Shown: positions 1 through 7,689, counted from the first letter of the stretch. The stretch is DNA of 64,000 nt from Ramlibacter rhizophilus (GCF_004681965.1 NZ_SMLL01000001.1:124001-188000), one strand, 5' to 3'. Notes: generated from the letters alone by a model not told the origin. Made by a program: numbers and translations.

Positions 1-434
1 CCGAGCTGCTGCGCGGGGGTGGCCTGCTGCTGGGGGTGGACCTGGTCAAGGACCCGCAGCGGCTGCACGCCGCCTACAACGACAGACAGGGCGTCACGGC
101 CGCCTTCAACCTCAACCTGCTCGCGCGCGCCAACCGCGAGCTGGGCACACGCTTCGACCTGTCCGCCTTCGACCACTACGCCTTCTACGAGCCGCGCCTG
201 CAGCGCATCGAGATGCACCTGGTGAGCCGGTGCCGCCAGGACGTGCGCCTGGGCGGCACGGCCGTCGAGATCGAGGAGGGCGAGACCCTGCATACTGAGA
301 GCTCGCACAAGTACACCCTCGACGGGCTGGGCGCGCTGGCCCTGCAGGCGGGCTTCCGGCCCGGGCCGGCCTGGCTGGACGAGGAGCGCTGGTTCTGCGT
401 GCAGTGGCTCGCGGCCCCGGCCGCGGCGCTCTGA
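1..434 (+). CDS. egtD: L-histidine N-alpha-methyltransferase, C-terminal part
   Basis: This is the C-terminal ~143 residues of a gene that begins before the window; the frame is open from base 3. The visible part matches the EgtD SAM-dependent methyltransferase family, which trimethylates histidine to hercynine in ergothioneine synthesis in the cytosol. Diagnostic stretches are GVDLVKD, then AYND with GVTAAFNLNLLARANREL, and RIEMHLVSR, which contribute to the histidine-binding pocket in the family. The usual AYDD is AYND here. An egtB-like sulfoxide synthase would be expected upstream but is outside the window. The family call is secure; that the cell makes ergothioneine is inferred. Confidence 0.88.
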   Translation, partial: ELLRGGGLLLGVDLVKDPQRLHAAYNDRQGVTAAFNLNLLARANRELGTRFDLSAFDHYAFYEPRLQRIEMHLVSRCRQDVRLGGTAVEIEEGETLHTESSHKYTLDGLGALALQAGFRPGPAWLDEERWFCVQWLAAPAAAL

Positions 435-467
435 TAGGCTGCCTCTTTTTCGCGTGAGGGACAGGCC

Positions 468-746
468 ATGAAGGCAAGCTGGAACGGCGTGGTGGTCGCC
501 GAGAGCGACGACACGGTGCTGGTCGAGGGCAACCACTACTTCCCCGAGTCGGCGCTGGACCGCCGCTACGTCACCTTCAGCAACCACCGCAGCACCTGCG
601 CCTGGAAGGGTGAGGCCTCCTACTACTCGCTGCTGGTCAATGGCGAACTCAACCCTGACGCCGCCTGGTACTACCCCGATCCCAAGCCCGAGGCCGACAT
701 GGTCCGCGGACGGGTCGCCTTCTGGAAGGGCGTGAAGGTCGAGTAG
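468..746 (+). CDS. DUF427 domain protein
   Basis: A 92-residue soluble protein made of one DUF427 domain, with the family pattern of an N-terminal strand pair (WNGVVVAESDDTVLVEGNHY), FPESALDRRYV, and CAWKGEASYYSL. Family members are small beta-rich proteins of unknown biochemical function. There is no signal peptide or membrane segment. It starts 33 bases after egtD on the same strand and is probably cotranscribed with it and with the oxygenase 11 bases downstream. Family assignment is firm; function is unknown. Confidence 0.8.
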   Translation: MKASWNGVVVAESDDTVLVEGNHYFPESALDRRYVTFSNHRSTCAWKGEASYYSLLVNGELNPDAAWYYPDPKPEADMVRGRVAFWKGVKVE

Positions 747-757
747 TTGCGGCGGGT

Positions 758-1501
758 ATGCTCGGCGGGATGAGCCTCGCCGCGCCTCTCACGCCCGTTG
801 AAGAACTCGATGCGCAGTTGCGCCAGCACGGTTTTGCGGTGCTGGATGCGACGGCCGTGTGCCGGCTGGCCGGCGTGGGCATCGAGGAACTGCGCGCCTG
901 GGGCCCGAGCTGGAACACCCTGCCGCCGGACGAGTACCTCAAGGACGGCGGCCGCTACCGGCGCCGTCGCCACGCCAACCTGGTGATCGACGGCGAACGC
1001 ATCGAACCGGCGCCGCACCGGGCGCACTGGCAGCCGGTCGAATACAACGCGCTGCATGGCGGCATGGAGCGCTGGTTCGAACCCATGGGCGCGGAAGTGA
1101 CCGAGACGCCGGCCTGGCAGCGGCTGATCGCCGCCCTGGGTCGGGTGGCCTCCGCGCTCAAGGGACAGAGGCGCTGGTTCGCCGAGGCGCACCAGTTCCG
1201 CATCGACACGGCCGGCGGCATCGGCAGGCCGACGCCCGAGGGCGCGCACCGCGACGGCGTCGACCTGGTGGCGGTGTTCCTCGTCGCGCGCGAAGCGATC
1301 AAGGGCGGCGAGACCCGCGTGTTCCAGGCCGAGGGCCCGGCCGGCATGCGCTTCACGCTGAGCGAACCCTGGAGCCTGCTGCTGCTGGACGACGCGCGGG
1401 TCATCCACGAGACCACGCCCATCCAGCCCGCGGGCGATGTGGGCTGGCGCGACACGCTGGTGGTCACCCTGCGGGCGGGTGGTTTCCAGGGGCCCGCCTG
1501 A
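758..1501 (+). CDS. 2OG-Fe(II) dioxygenase family protein
   Basis: A 247-residue cytosolic protein resembling the 2OG-Fe dioxygenase family that includes free L-amino-acid hydroxylases such as isoleucine 4-hydroxylase. The iron-binding His and Asp are seen in AHRDGVD in the middle of the protein, the distal His in VIHETTP, and a 2-oxoglutarate-binding Arg is likely in WRDTLVVTLR near the C-terminus. An in-frame ATG at 770 is an alternative start. It ends the egtD-DUF427 gene run, so it may act on an amino acid or small metabolite. The substrate cannot be told from sequence. A palindromic repeat follows immediately. Confidence 0.75.
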   Translation: MLGGMSLAAPLTPVEELDAQLRQHGFAVLDATAVCRLAGVGIEELRAWGPSWNTLPPDEYLKDGGRYRRRRHANLVIDGERIEPAPHRAHWQPVEYNALHGGMERWFEPMGAEVTETPAWQRLIAALGRVASALKGQRRWFAEAHQFRIDTAGGIGRPTPEGAHRDGVDLVAVFLVAREAIKGGETRVFQAEGPAGMRFTLSEPWSLLLLDDARVIHETTPIQPAGDVGWRDTLVVTLRAGGFQGPA

Positions 1502-1510
1502 GCAAGCACA

Positions 1511-1610
1511 CCCCCTCCCCCTTTGGGGGAGGGCTGGGGTGGGGGCCACGCGCGCCGGACACGCCACTTCACGCGGGCCCCCATCCCTGCCTTCCCCCAA
1601 GGGGGGAAGG
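1511..1610. repeat. Inverted C/G-rich intergenic repeat, copy 1
   Basis: Two inverted copies of one unit, at 1511-1547 (CCCTCCCCCTTTGGGGGAGG then CTGGGGTGGGGG) and 1575-1610 (the complement with a few changes), fill the 117-base gap between two convergent genes. Each unit is itself palindromic (CCCCCTTTGGGGG). A related element lies at 9841-9946, also between convergent genes. It is probably a REP-like element that may double as a two-way transcription terminator. Confidence 0.7.
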
Positions 1611-1618
1611 AGAGGACG

Positions 1619-2389
1619 CTATCCCCGCACGTCGGCCACCGGCTCGCTGCCGAAGTCGGCTCTTTCCAGGTAGGCCAGCACCTTGGCCGCCGCTGTCTCG
1701 GGCGAGTCCAGCGCCCCCTTCTGTTTCAGGCCGACGAAGCCTTCGCGGTCTGGAAAGCGCGCGGCGTCGGCGCCTCGCAGCTGCGCCTGCATGTCGGTAT
1801 CGATCACGCCGGGCGCGAGCGAGCAGACCCGCGCGCCGTTGCCGCTGCGCGCCTCGTCCAGCGCCACGCAGCGGGTGAAGTGGTCCATGCCCGCCTTGGC
1901 CGCGCAGTAGGCGGCCTGCGAGGCCATGGCGCGGCGGCCCAGGCCCGAGGAGATGTTCAGCACCTTGCGCGGGATCTTCCAGTTGGCCGTGGCGCGCAGG
2001 AAGGCGCTGGTCAGCAGCAGGGGCGCCTCCAGGTCCACGCGCAGCGCATCGGACAGCTCGCGCGCGGGGATCTCCGCCAGCGGCGCGATGCGCGGGATGA
2101 GGCCGGCGTTGTTGATCAAGGTGACGGACGCGAGGCCGGCATCGCCGCGCTGCTGCAGCCAGCCTTCCATCCGCGACGCCGCGGTCTCGGGCCGCGCCAG
2201 GTCGTCGGGCCACTGCTCGCAAGCGGTGCCGGCCGCGCGGGCGGCCTCCTGGAGCTGCGGGTTGGGGTGGCGCGCGATGCAGACCAGCGCGTGCCCCTGC
2301 GCGATCAGTTGCCGGGCCATGGCCAGGCCCATGCCGCGCGAGGCGCCGGTGATGAGAGTGAGGGGGCGGGTGCTCATGGGTGGGTTCAT
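1619..2389 (-). CDS. SDR family NAD(P)-dependent oxidoreductase
   Basis: A 256-residue classical short-chain dehydrogenase/reductase. The cofactor motif TGASRGMG lies near residues 14-21, the structural NNAG around the middle (LINNAGL), and the catalytic Ser-Tyr-Lys as SSG then YCAAK. The arginine in TGASRG favours NADP. It resembles the sepiapterin-reductase/benzil-reductase branch of the family, but the substrate is unknown. The ATG at 2389 is immediately adjacent to the stop codon of the dioxygenase-like gene at 2390; an ATG at 2377 is an alternative. It is the last gene of a three-gene minus-strand operon. Confidence 0.82.
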   Translation of the reverse strand: MNPPMSTRPLTLITGASRGMGLAMARQLIAQGHALVCIARHPNPQLQEAARAAGTACEQWPDDLARPETAASRMEGWLQQRGDAGLASVTLINNAGLIPRIAPLAEIPARELSDALRVDLEAPLLLTSAFLRATANWKIPRKVLNISSGLGRRAMASQAAYCAAKAGMDHFTRCVALDEARSGNGARVCSLAPGVIDTDMQAQLRGADAARFPDREGFVGLKQKGALDSPETAAAKVLAYLERADFGSEPVADVRG

Positions 2390-3004
2390 TCAGGTGGCCT
2401 GGACGACGATGGGAAAGCGCGCCTGCAGGCCGTCGCTGCCCGGTGTGAAAGGCACGGTGATGCGCGCCCGCTCGGCCGGTGACAGGCGGGTCCAGAGGAA
2501 GTCGCGCGCGTTGCGCGGCTCGCCCTCGACGTAGAGCTGGGTGGTGAGCAGCTCGCGCTCGCCGCGCCGCACCTTCACGTGGATGTGCGGCGTGCGGCCG
2601 CTGTAGGGCGCGGGCTTGATGGTGCGGAAGCGGTAGCGCCCGTCGTCGCCGACCTGCACCTGCCCGAAGCCCTGGAAGGCGGGGTCGGCCCGGCCGCGGT
2701 CGCCCGGGTGGTGGTAGTGGCCGTCCTGGTCGCACTGCCAGATCTCGACCTGGGCGCCCGCCACGGGCCGCCCGCCGGTGTCGAGCACCTGCCCCTCCAG
2801 CCAGGCCGGCTGGCCCTGCGCGTAGCGGCGCGGCCCGGTGTGCAGCAGGTCGTGGTCCCGGTCCGCGGGCAGCTCGACGGGGTAGAAGGGGCCTTCGGTC
2901 TGGCGCGGGGTGAGCGGCAGTCCCTGGGCGCGTGCCGGCAGCAGGAGCGCGGGCGAGGCGACGAAGGCGGCGACGAGGCTGCGGCGCAGGGGCGAGGGGT
3001 TCAT
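2390..3004 (-). CDS. Exported intradiol ring-cleavage dioxygenase-like protein
   Basis: A 204-residue protein related to the catalytic subunits of protocatechuate 3,4-dioxygenase and to secreted intradiol-dioxygenase-like proteins. The first ~27 residues form a signal peptide with a twin-Arg-like RRS and cleavage near ARAQG. The body holds TEGPFYP, the beta-sandwich segment PVAGAQVEIWQCDQDGHYHH, and YSGRTPHIHVKV, with Tyr/His residues placed as for the Fe(III) site. The start at 3004 was chosen because its ATG overlaps the upstream stop (ATGA) and begins the signal peptide; a longer in-frame extension lacks coding character. The export signal sets it apart from cytosolic PcaGH. Substrate unknown. 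Confidence 0.8.
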   Translation of the reverse strand: MNPSPLRRSLVAAFVASPALLLPARAQGLPLTPRQTEGPFYPVELPADRDHDLLHTGPRRYAQGQPAWLEGQVLDTGGRPVAGAQVEIWQCDQDGHYHHPGDRGRADPAFQGFGQVQVGDDGRYRFRTIKPAPYSGRTPHIHVKVRRGERELLTTQLYVEGEPRNARDFLWTRLSPAERARITVPFTPGSDGLQARFPIVVQAT

Positions 3005-3738
3005 GGCAGGGCTCCGGGGAAATGGGTGAGACCGGCGCCGCCGTCCCCGGGTTCCGGGGCCGGAAAGCTCGGCGCCGATCGCAGGCACAAGGTCGTGCCG
3101 AGCACCGGATGGGTGAAGGACAGCCGGCTCGCGTGCAGCAGCAGTCGCGGGGCGCGAGCCTGCGAGCGCTCGCAGCCGTAGAGCGCATCGCCCAGGATGG
3201 GATGGCCCAGGGCCTGCAGGTGCACGCGCAGCTGGTGCGTGCGGCCGGTCAGCGGCTGCAGCGCCAGGTGCGTCCAGTCCCTGCCGAGCCCCAGCACGCG
3301 CCAGCGGGTGCGGCTGGGCTTGCCGTTCGCGACATCGACCTTCTGCCGCGGACGGTTCGGCCAGTCGGCCGCCAGGGGCAGGGCGATCTCGCGCCACGGT
3401 GCATCGGGGTCGGGCGCCAGCCGACCTTGCACGACCGCTTCGTAGGTCTTGCCGATGGCGCCCGCCGCGAAGGCCTTGGACAGCGCGACCTGCATGGCCT
3501 CGCCGCGCGCCATCAGCAGCAGGCCCGAGGTGGCCATGTCCAGGCGGTGCACCACGAGGGCGTCCGGCCAGCGCGCCTGCGCCCGCGCGGACAGGCAGTC
3601 CTGCAGGTGCGCGCCGCGCCCCGGCACGCTCAGCAGGCCGGCGGGCTTGTCGAAGACCAGCAGGTGATCGTCGGCGTGCACCAGGGTCGGGCCGCCCGGG
3701 AATGCACCAGGGTGGCGCGCTACACTGGGCGTCGTCAC
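3001..3738 (-). CDS. RluA-family RNA pseudouridine synthase
   Basis: About 245 residues covering the RluA catalytic domain: DDHLLVFDKPAGLLSVPG at the N-terminus, the catalytic Asp in HRLDMATSGLLL, and the RNA-binding GRTHQLRVHL near the C-terminus. It isomerises specific uridines in rRNA or tRNA; the target cannot be assigned, and no S4 domain is present. I prefer the GTG at 3738 (protein beginning VTTP); the ATG at 3777 would overlap the divergent gene's start codon. Its TGA overlaps the ATG of the dioxygenase-like gene, so the two are translationally coupled although functionally unrelated. Confidence 0.85.
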   Translation of the reverse strand: MTTPSVARHPGAFPGGPTLVHADDHLLVFDKPAGLLSVPGRGAHLQDCLSARAQARWPDALVVHRLDMATSGLLLMARGEAMQVALSKAFAAGAIGKTYEAVVQGRLAPDPDAPWREIALPLAADWPNRPRQKVDVANGKPSRTRWRVLGLGRDWTHLALQPLTGRTHQLRVHLQALGHPILGDALYGCERSQARAPRLLLHASRLSFTHPVLGTTLCLRSAPSFPAPEPGDGGAGLTHFPGALP

Positions 3739-3775
3739 AGAACCGTCATCGTCTGACGCGCGAAAGATACTGTCC

Positions 3776-4423
3776 ATGCTTCTTGGCAAGCTGCTGCCGC
3801 GTGAAGGCAAGTTCTTCGAGTTGTTCAACCAGCACGCGGAGCGCATCGTCGAGGCGGCCCGGGCTTTCCAGCAGCTGGTGGACAACTATAGCGACCCCAA
3901 GCTGCGCGATCAGTACACGCGCGCCGTGGACAACGCCGAGCACGCGGCCGACCGCCTGACGCACGAGGTCAACCGCATGATCCATCGCGGCGCGAACCCG
4001 CCGCTGGAGCGCGACCAGATCCACAAGCTGATCAACACCATGGACGACGTGGCCGACCTGCTCCAGGACTCGGCCGAGACCATGGCCTTGTACGACCTGC
4101 GCGCGGTGAACGACGAGATCCGCCGCCTCACGGACCTGAGCGTCAAGTGCTGCGAGCGCCTGAAGGACGCGGTGGCGCTGATCGGCAGGCTCTCCGACGG
4201 GCCCACGGCCGAGGCCGCGCTCAAGACCTGCGAGGAGATCGACCAGCTCGAGTCCGACGCCGACCGCGTGATGCGCAGTGCCATGAGCCGCCTGTTCCGC
4301 GAGGAGCCCGACGTGCGCGAGGTCCTCAAGCTCAAGGCGGTGTACGAGCTGCTGGAGTCCGTCACCGACAAGTGCGAGGACGTGGCCAACCTGATCGAAG
4401 GCATCGTCCTGCGCCACGCGTGA
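3776..4423 (+). CDS. DUF47 (PhoU-like) protein
   Basis: A 215-residue, all-helical PhoU-like protein of the DUF47 family. It opens with LPREGKFFELFNQHAERIVEAA, which is typical, followed by long amphipathic helices rich in E/D residues that in PhoU-like proteins bind metal clusters. Family members usually sit directly upstream of a PiT phosphate transporter gene and are thought to regulate it. Here no transporter follows: the next gene is convergent and starts its stop codon 40 bases away. A TACACT hexamer near 3720 could be part of its promoter. Confidence 0.85.
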   Translation: MLLGKLLPREGKFFELFNQHAERIVEAARAFQQLVDNYSDPKLRDQYTRAVDNAEHAADRLTHEVNRMIHRGANPPLERDQIHKLINTMDDVADLLQDSAETMALYDLRAVNDEIRRLTDLSVKCCERLKDAVALIGRLSDGPTAEAALKTCEEIDQLESDADRVMRSAMSRLFREEPDVREVLKLKAVYELLESVTDKCEDVANLIEGIVLRHA

Positions 4424-4463
4424 GAGGGTGCGCGGGAGCCGTGCCGGGCGGCCCCGATCCGGC

Positions 4464-4919
4464 TCACTGCGAGATCTTCCGCCCTTCCTCGATCTGGTAC
4501 TCGAAGTAGCGCTGGAAGCTGAAGGCGATGCTCGCCATCAGCACCGCGGTGCCGATCATGAGCGACGCCACCACCGCGCCGATGGTGAGCCAGCTCGTGC
4601 CGCCGGCCGGTGCCTCGGGGTCCGACTGCGGATTGAAGCGGGCGTTCCAGCGTTCGCGCGGCATGAGGCCATAGACGATGGCCGTGAGCGCGCAGCCGGC
4701 GATGGTGAAGCCCAGCAGCGGGATCAGCAGCCAGCTCAGGACGTCGTCCTGCCCGAACTGCTGCACGCGCTCGATGCCGTAGAGCCCCAGCGCCGTGGGC
4801 ACCGGCAGCAGCCAGCCGAGCATGTCGCCCAGGCCGCGCAGGTAGAAGCGGTGCAGTCCGAGCGGACCGCCGATGAACGCCAGCCAGGCGGCCAGCGTCT
4901 TGCTGCGCGTGCGCCTCAT
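4464..4919 (-). CDS. TM2-like membrane protein
   Basis: A 151-residue integral membrane protein. After a basic N-terminus it has a TM2-like pattern, LAAWLAFIGGPLGLHRFYLRG, with two hydrophobic hairpins (about residues 8-60), a polar stretch containing ERWNARFNPQSDPEAP, and a further membrane segment near residues 108-132. TM2 proteins are small and of unknown function. The start at 4919 is fixed by an ATGA overlap with the upstream acetyltransferase gene, indicating translational coupling. No partner suggests a specific role. Confidence 0.7.
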   Translation of the reverse strand: MRRTRSKTLAAWLAFIGGPLGLHRFYLRGLGDMLGWLLPVPTALGLYGIERVQQFGQDDVLSWLLIPLLGFTIAGCALTAIVYGLMPRERWNARFNPQSDPEAPAGGTSWLTIGAVVASLMIGTAVLMASIAFSFQRYFEYQIEEGRKISQ

Positions 4920-5446
4920 GCCGCTTGCGCCGGCGGCGTGCCGTCCGCCTCGCCCAGGGACCGCTCCATCATCACGATGTCCAGCCAGCGCCCGAACTTC
5001 CAGCCGCAGGCGCGCACGGTGCCCACGTCGCTGAAGCCCAGTGCGCGGTGCACGCCGATGGAGCCCGCGTTGCCGGAGTCGCCGATCACGGCGATCAGCT
5101 TGCGCAGGCCCGCGTCCTCGGCGTGCGCCACCAGCTGCGCGAGCAGCTGGCGGCCCAGGCCCCGACCGCGCGCGTCGGGGTGCATGTAGATGGAGTCCTC
5201 GGCCGAATAGCGATAGGCCGGGCGCGGCTTGAACCACTGGCAGTAGGCGAAGCCGAGCACCTGGCCCTCGTCCTCTACCACCAGGTAGGGCAGGGACTTG
5301 CCCAGCACGTCCTGGCGGCGCGCGGCCATCTCGGCCTCGGTGGGGGGCGTGGTCTCGAAGGTGCCCGTGCCGTGCAGCACGTGGTGGGCGTAAATGGCCG
5401 TGATGGCCGTCAGGTCTTCCTCGCGGCTGGGACGGATCGTGCTCAT
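4916..5446 (-). CDS. GNAT N-acetyltransferase, phosphinothricin-acetyltransferase-like
   Basis: A 176-residue GNAT enzyme. It begins IRPSREEDLTAITAIYAHHV and carries the acetyl-CoA loop ARGRGLGRQLL around residue 95, followed by LIAVIGDSGNAGSIGVHRALGF, the arrangement of the Pat/Bar and methionine-sulfoximine acetyltransferase branch. Such enzymes acetylate the amino group of methionine sulfoximine, phosphinothricin or related amino acids. The physiological substrate is not determined. Transcribed away from the rpsP promoter, whose -10 hexamer lies 15 bases beyond its start codon. Confidence 0.82.
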   Translation of the reverse strand: MSTIRPSREEDLTAITAIYAHHVLHGTGTFETTPPTEAEMAARRQDVLGKSLPYLVVEDEGQVLGFAYCQWFKPRPAYRYSAEDSIYMHPDARGRGLGRQLLAQLVAHAEDAGLRKLIAVIGDSGNAGSIGVHRALGFSDVGTVRACGWKFGRWLDIVMMERSLGEADGTPPAQAA

Positions 5447-5456
5447 GGAACTCGGA

Positions 5457-5475
5457 AAGCTATAATCGCGGGCTT
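5457..5475 (+). promoter_or_regulatory. rpsP operon promoter, -10 with shared GC-rich discriminator
   Basis: AGCTATAATCGCGGGCTTT contains a perfect TATAAT at 5461-5466 followed by a GC-rich discriminator. The same 19 bases occur at 7193-7211 before rplS. The -35 region is not obvious. The transcript would start near 5473, giving a leader of roughly 110 bases before rpsP. GC-rich discriminators next to the -10 are typical of stringently controlled ribosomal promoters. Confidence 0.65.
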
Positions 5476-5581
5476 TTCAGCGTGTCGCTGGCCGGGTGGC
5501 CATGTCGCGTGTCTCAACGCTGGAAGAACTATGGCGGGCTTGCAGCCAGGCGCGGCAGCCCATCCACCCCAAGGATAAATC

Positions 5582-5851
5582 ATGGTCGTGATCCGACTCT
5601 CCCGCGGCGGCGCCAAGCACCGTCCGTTCTTCAACATCGTCGTGGCGGACAAGCGCGTTCGCCGCGACGGGCGCTTCATCGAGCGCATCGGGTTCTACAA
5701 CCCCACCGCCAAGGAAGGCGAAGAGGGCCTGCGCGTCGCGCAGGATCGCCTCAGCTACTGGCAGGGCGTGGGCGCGCAGGCTTCCCCCACGGTCGAGCGC
5801 CTGATCAAGCAGGCCGTCAAGGCCACGCCGGCCGCTGCCCCCGCCGCTTGA
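5582..5851 (+). CDS. rpsP: 30S ribosomal protein S16
   Basis: An 89-residue protein matching bacterial S16: [20 protein letters not shown] at the N-terminus, [20 protein letters not shown] in the middle, and a C-terminal tail rich in Ala. It binds 16S rRNA early in 30S assembly. The AAGGATAAATC upstream of the ATG is a reasonable ribosome binding site. It heads the conserved rpsP-rimM-trmD-rplS operon, with rimM 25 bases downstream. Confidence 0.97.
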   Translation: MVVIRLSRGGAKHRPFFNIVVADKRVRRDGRFIERIGFYNPTAKEGEEGLRVAQDRLSYWQGVGAQASPTVERLIKQAVKATPAAAPAA

Positions 5852-5876
5852 GCCCGCAGGTGCCGCGCCAGCCAGG

Positions 5877-6440
5877 ATGACCCTCTCCCTCGAAGCCGCG
5901 GAACTGCCCGCGGACGCCGTCGAAGTCGGACGCATCCTGGACGCATGGGGCATCAAGGGCTGGTTCAAGGTCCTGCCCCACAGCGCTTCCCCGGAAGCGC
6001 TTTTTTCTTCCCGGCGCTGGTGGCTGCAGCCGGCGGATCGCGGCCCGCAGGCCTTCAGCGGCACCGTGCTGCTTCGCATCCGCGAAGCGCGCGAGCACTC
6101 CGGCGGCATCGTCGCCAGTGCCCATGACATCGACGACCGCGGCGCCAGCGAAGCCTTGAAGGGCGCGCGGATCTTCGTGCCCCGCACCAGCTTTCCCACC
6201 GCCGCCGACGACGAGTACTACTGGGTCGACCTGATCGGCCTGGACGTGTTCAACCGCGAAGGCGAGGCCCTCGGCCGCGTGCAGGACCTGCTGGCGACCG
6301 GCCCGCAGACGGTGCTGGTGCTGGCCTACGAGGAGGCGGGGCAGGCGCGCGAGCGCATGATCCCCTTCGTGTCGGCCTACGTCGATGCGGTGGACCTGCC
6401 CGGCCGTCGCATCACGGTCGACTGGCAGCGCGATTACTGA
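5877..6440 (+). CDS. rimM: Ribosome maturation factor RimM
   Basis: A 187-residue 16S rRNA processing factor that binds S19 and aids maturation of the 30S head. Its N-terminal RimM domain shows VEVGRILDAWGIKGWFKVLP and the conserved ALFSSRRW segment; the C-terminal PRC-barrel contains YYWVDLIGLDVFN and MIPFVSAYVDAVDLPGRRI. It lies in the standard order between rpsP and trmD. Oddly, a short hairpin plus T-run that looks like an intrinsic terminator lies inside the coding region at 5982-6006. Confidence 0.96.
   Translation: MTLSLEAAELPADAVEVGRILDAWGIKGWFKVLPHSASPEALFSSRRWWLQPADRGPQAFSGTVLLRIREAREHSGGIVASAHDIDDRGASEALKGARIFVPRTSFPTAADDEYYWVDLIGLDVFNREGEALGRVQDLLATGPQTVLVLAYEEAGQARERMIPFVSAYVDAVDLPGRRITVDWQRDY
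5982..6006 (+). terminator. Terminator-like hairpin inside rimM
   Basis: AGCGCTTCC at 5982-5990 and GGAAGCGCT at 5993-6001 form a stem of 8-9 bp with a tiny loop, followed at once by a run of T (6001-6006). This is the shape of a Rho-independent terminator, about 105 bases into rimM and after rpsP. It could lower rimM-trmD transcription relative to rpsP. It may also simply reflect codon choice in a conserved protein segment. Confidence 0.5.
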
Positions 6441-6455
6441 ACGGGCGGCCGGCCC

Positions 6456-7199
6456 ATGCGCTTCGACCTCATCACCCTGTTTCCCGAGCTGTTCGGGCCT
6501 TTCCTCGAAAGCGGCGTCACGCGCCGGGCCTTCGAGTCGAGGCAGGTGGACGTGCGCCTGTGGAACCCGCGCGACTTCGCCGAGGGCGCCTACCGCCGCG
6601 TGGACGACCGGCCCTTCGGCGGCGGGCCGGGCATGGTCATGTTGGCCGAGCCGCTGGCGCGCTGCGTCGGCGCCATCCGGGCCGAGCGTGCCGATACCGC
6701 GCCGCTGCTGCTGTTCTCCCCGCTGGGCGAGCGCCTCGCGCATGCCCGCGTCGAGCAGGAGGCGCGCGGGCCCGGCGCCATCCTGCTGTGCGGCCGCTAC
6801 GAAGGCATCGACCAGCGCTTCATCGACACCTTCGTCGATGCGCAGATCAGCCTGGGCGATTTCGTGCTTTCCGGCGGCGAGGTCGCCGCCATGGCCCTGC
6901 TCGACGCGGTCGCCCGCCTGCAGCCGGGCGTGCTCAACGACGCCGGCAGCCACCAGGAAGACAGCTTCAACCCGGCCCTGGACGGCCTGCTCGACTGCCC
7001 GCACTACACCCGGCCGGAGAACTGGCAGGGGCAGGGCGTCCCGGCGCCGCTGCTGTCGGGGCACCACGCCCAGATCGAGCGCTGGCGCCGCGAGCAGCGC
7101 CTCGCCATCACCGCCCGGCTGCGGCCCGAGCTGATCGAGGCAGCGCGCGCGGCCGGGCGCCTCACCCGCCAGGACGAGCAGTTTCTCGGCCAGCTATAA
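6456..7199 (+). CDS. trmD: tRNA (guanine37-N1)-methyltransferase
   Basis: A 247-residue SPOUT methyltransferase that forms m1G37 in tRNAs reading CNN codons and so prevents frameshifting. It starts [13 protein letters not shown] and contains [15 protein letters not shown], the trefoil-knot SAM site region [11 protein letters not shown], and [14 protein letters not shown]. Length and motifs are standard. Its stop codon TAA lies within the TATAAT of the rplS promoter, so the end of trmD doubles as promoter sequence. Confidence 0.97.
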   Translation: MRFDLITLFPELFGPFLESGVTRRAFESRQVDVRLWNPRDFAEGAYRRVDDRPFGGGPGMVMLAEPLARCVGAIRAERADTAPLLLFSPLGERLAHARVEQEARGPGAILLCGRYEGIDQRFIDTFVDAQISLGDFVLSGGEVAAMALLDAVARLQPGVLNDAGSHQEDSFNPALDGLLDCPHYTRPENWQGQGVPAPLLSGHHAQIERWRREQRLAITARLRPELIEAARAAGRLTRQDEQFLGQL

Positions 7200-7211
7200 T
7201 CGCGGGCTTTC
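7193..7211 (+). promoter_or_regulatory. Internal rplS promoter, same box as rpsP
   Basis: AGCTATAATCGCGGGCTTT is identical to the box upstream of rpsP. TATAAT spans 7195-7200 and overlaps the trmD stop codon. The predicted transcript has a ~105-base leader before rplS. The -35 region is weak in sequence. The identity suggests both ribosomal protein genes are driven by matching promoters. Confidence 0.6.
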
Positions 7212-7311
7212 CCGATCCTCTGTCCGGCCGCCCATAGCCGCTCGAACAACCGCTCGATGCGTCGCCAGGGCCCCTAGCGCAGCGCGGACACGATCCCACA
7301 AGGAAACTTTC

Positions 7312-7689
7312 ATGAACATCATCCAGAGCCTGGAGCAGCAGGAAATCGACCGCCTGGGCAAGAAGATCCCCGTGTTCGCCCCCGGCGACACCGTGATCGT
7401 CAGCGTCAACGTGGTCGAAGGCACCCGCAAGCGCGTGCAGGCCTACGAAGGCGTGGTCATTGCCAAGCGCAACCGCGGCCTCAACAGCGCCTTCACCGTG
7501 CGCAAGATCTCCAGCGGCGAAGGTGTCGAGCGCACTTTCCAGACCTACAGCCCGCTCATCGCCGGCATCGAGGTCAAGCGCCGCGGCGACGTGCGCCGCG
7601 CCAAGCTGTACTTCCTGCGCGAGCGCAGCGGCAAGTCGGCCCGCATCAAGGAAAAGCTCCCCAGCAAGGTGGCTGCCGCCGCCGTCTAA
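7312..7689 (+). CDS. rplS: 50S ribosomal protein L19
   Basis: A 125-residue L19: [19 protein letters not shown] near the N-terminus, [19 protein letters not shown], and the C-terminal [20 protein letters not shown]. It sits at the 30S-50S interface. AAGGAAACTTTC before the ATG is a good ribosome binding site. Separated from trmD by 112 bases, and probably expressed both from the operon promoter and from its own promoter at 7193. A terminator-like hairpin follows. Confidence 0.97.
   Translation: MNIIQSLEQQEIDRLGKKIPVFAPGDTVIVSVNVVEGTRKRVQAYEGVVIAKRNRGLNSAFTVRKISSGEGVERTFQTYSPLIAGIEVKRRGDVRRAKLYFLRERSGKSARIKEKLPSKVAAAAV

Noticed and set aside
2390..3004. Protocatechuate 3,4-dioxygenase feeding the terephthalate pathway.
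   Set aside because: It has a signal peptide, is short and single-subunit, and lies far from the tph operon, so it is not a PcaGH pair.
3739..3777. ATG start at 3777 for the pseudouridine synthase.
   Set aside because: It would overlap the start codon of the divergent DUF47 gene, whereas GTG 3738 gives a protein start typical of the family.
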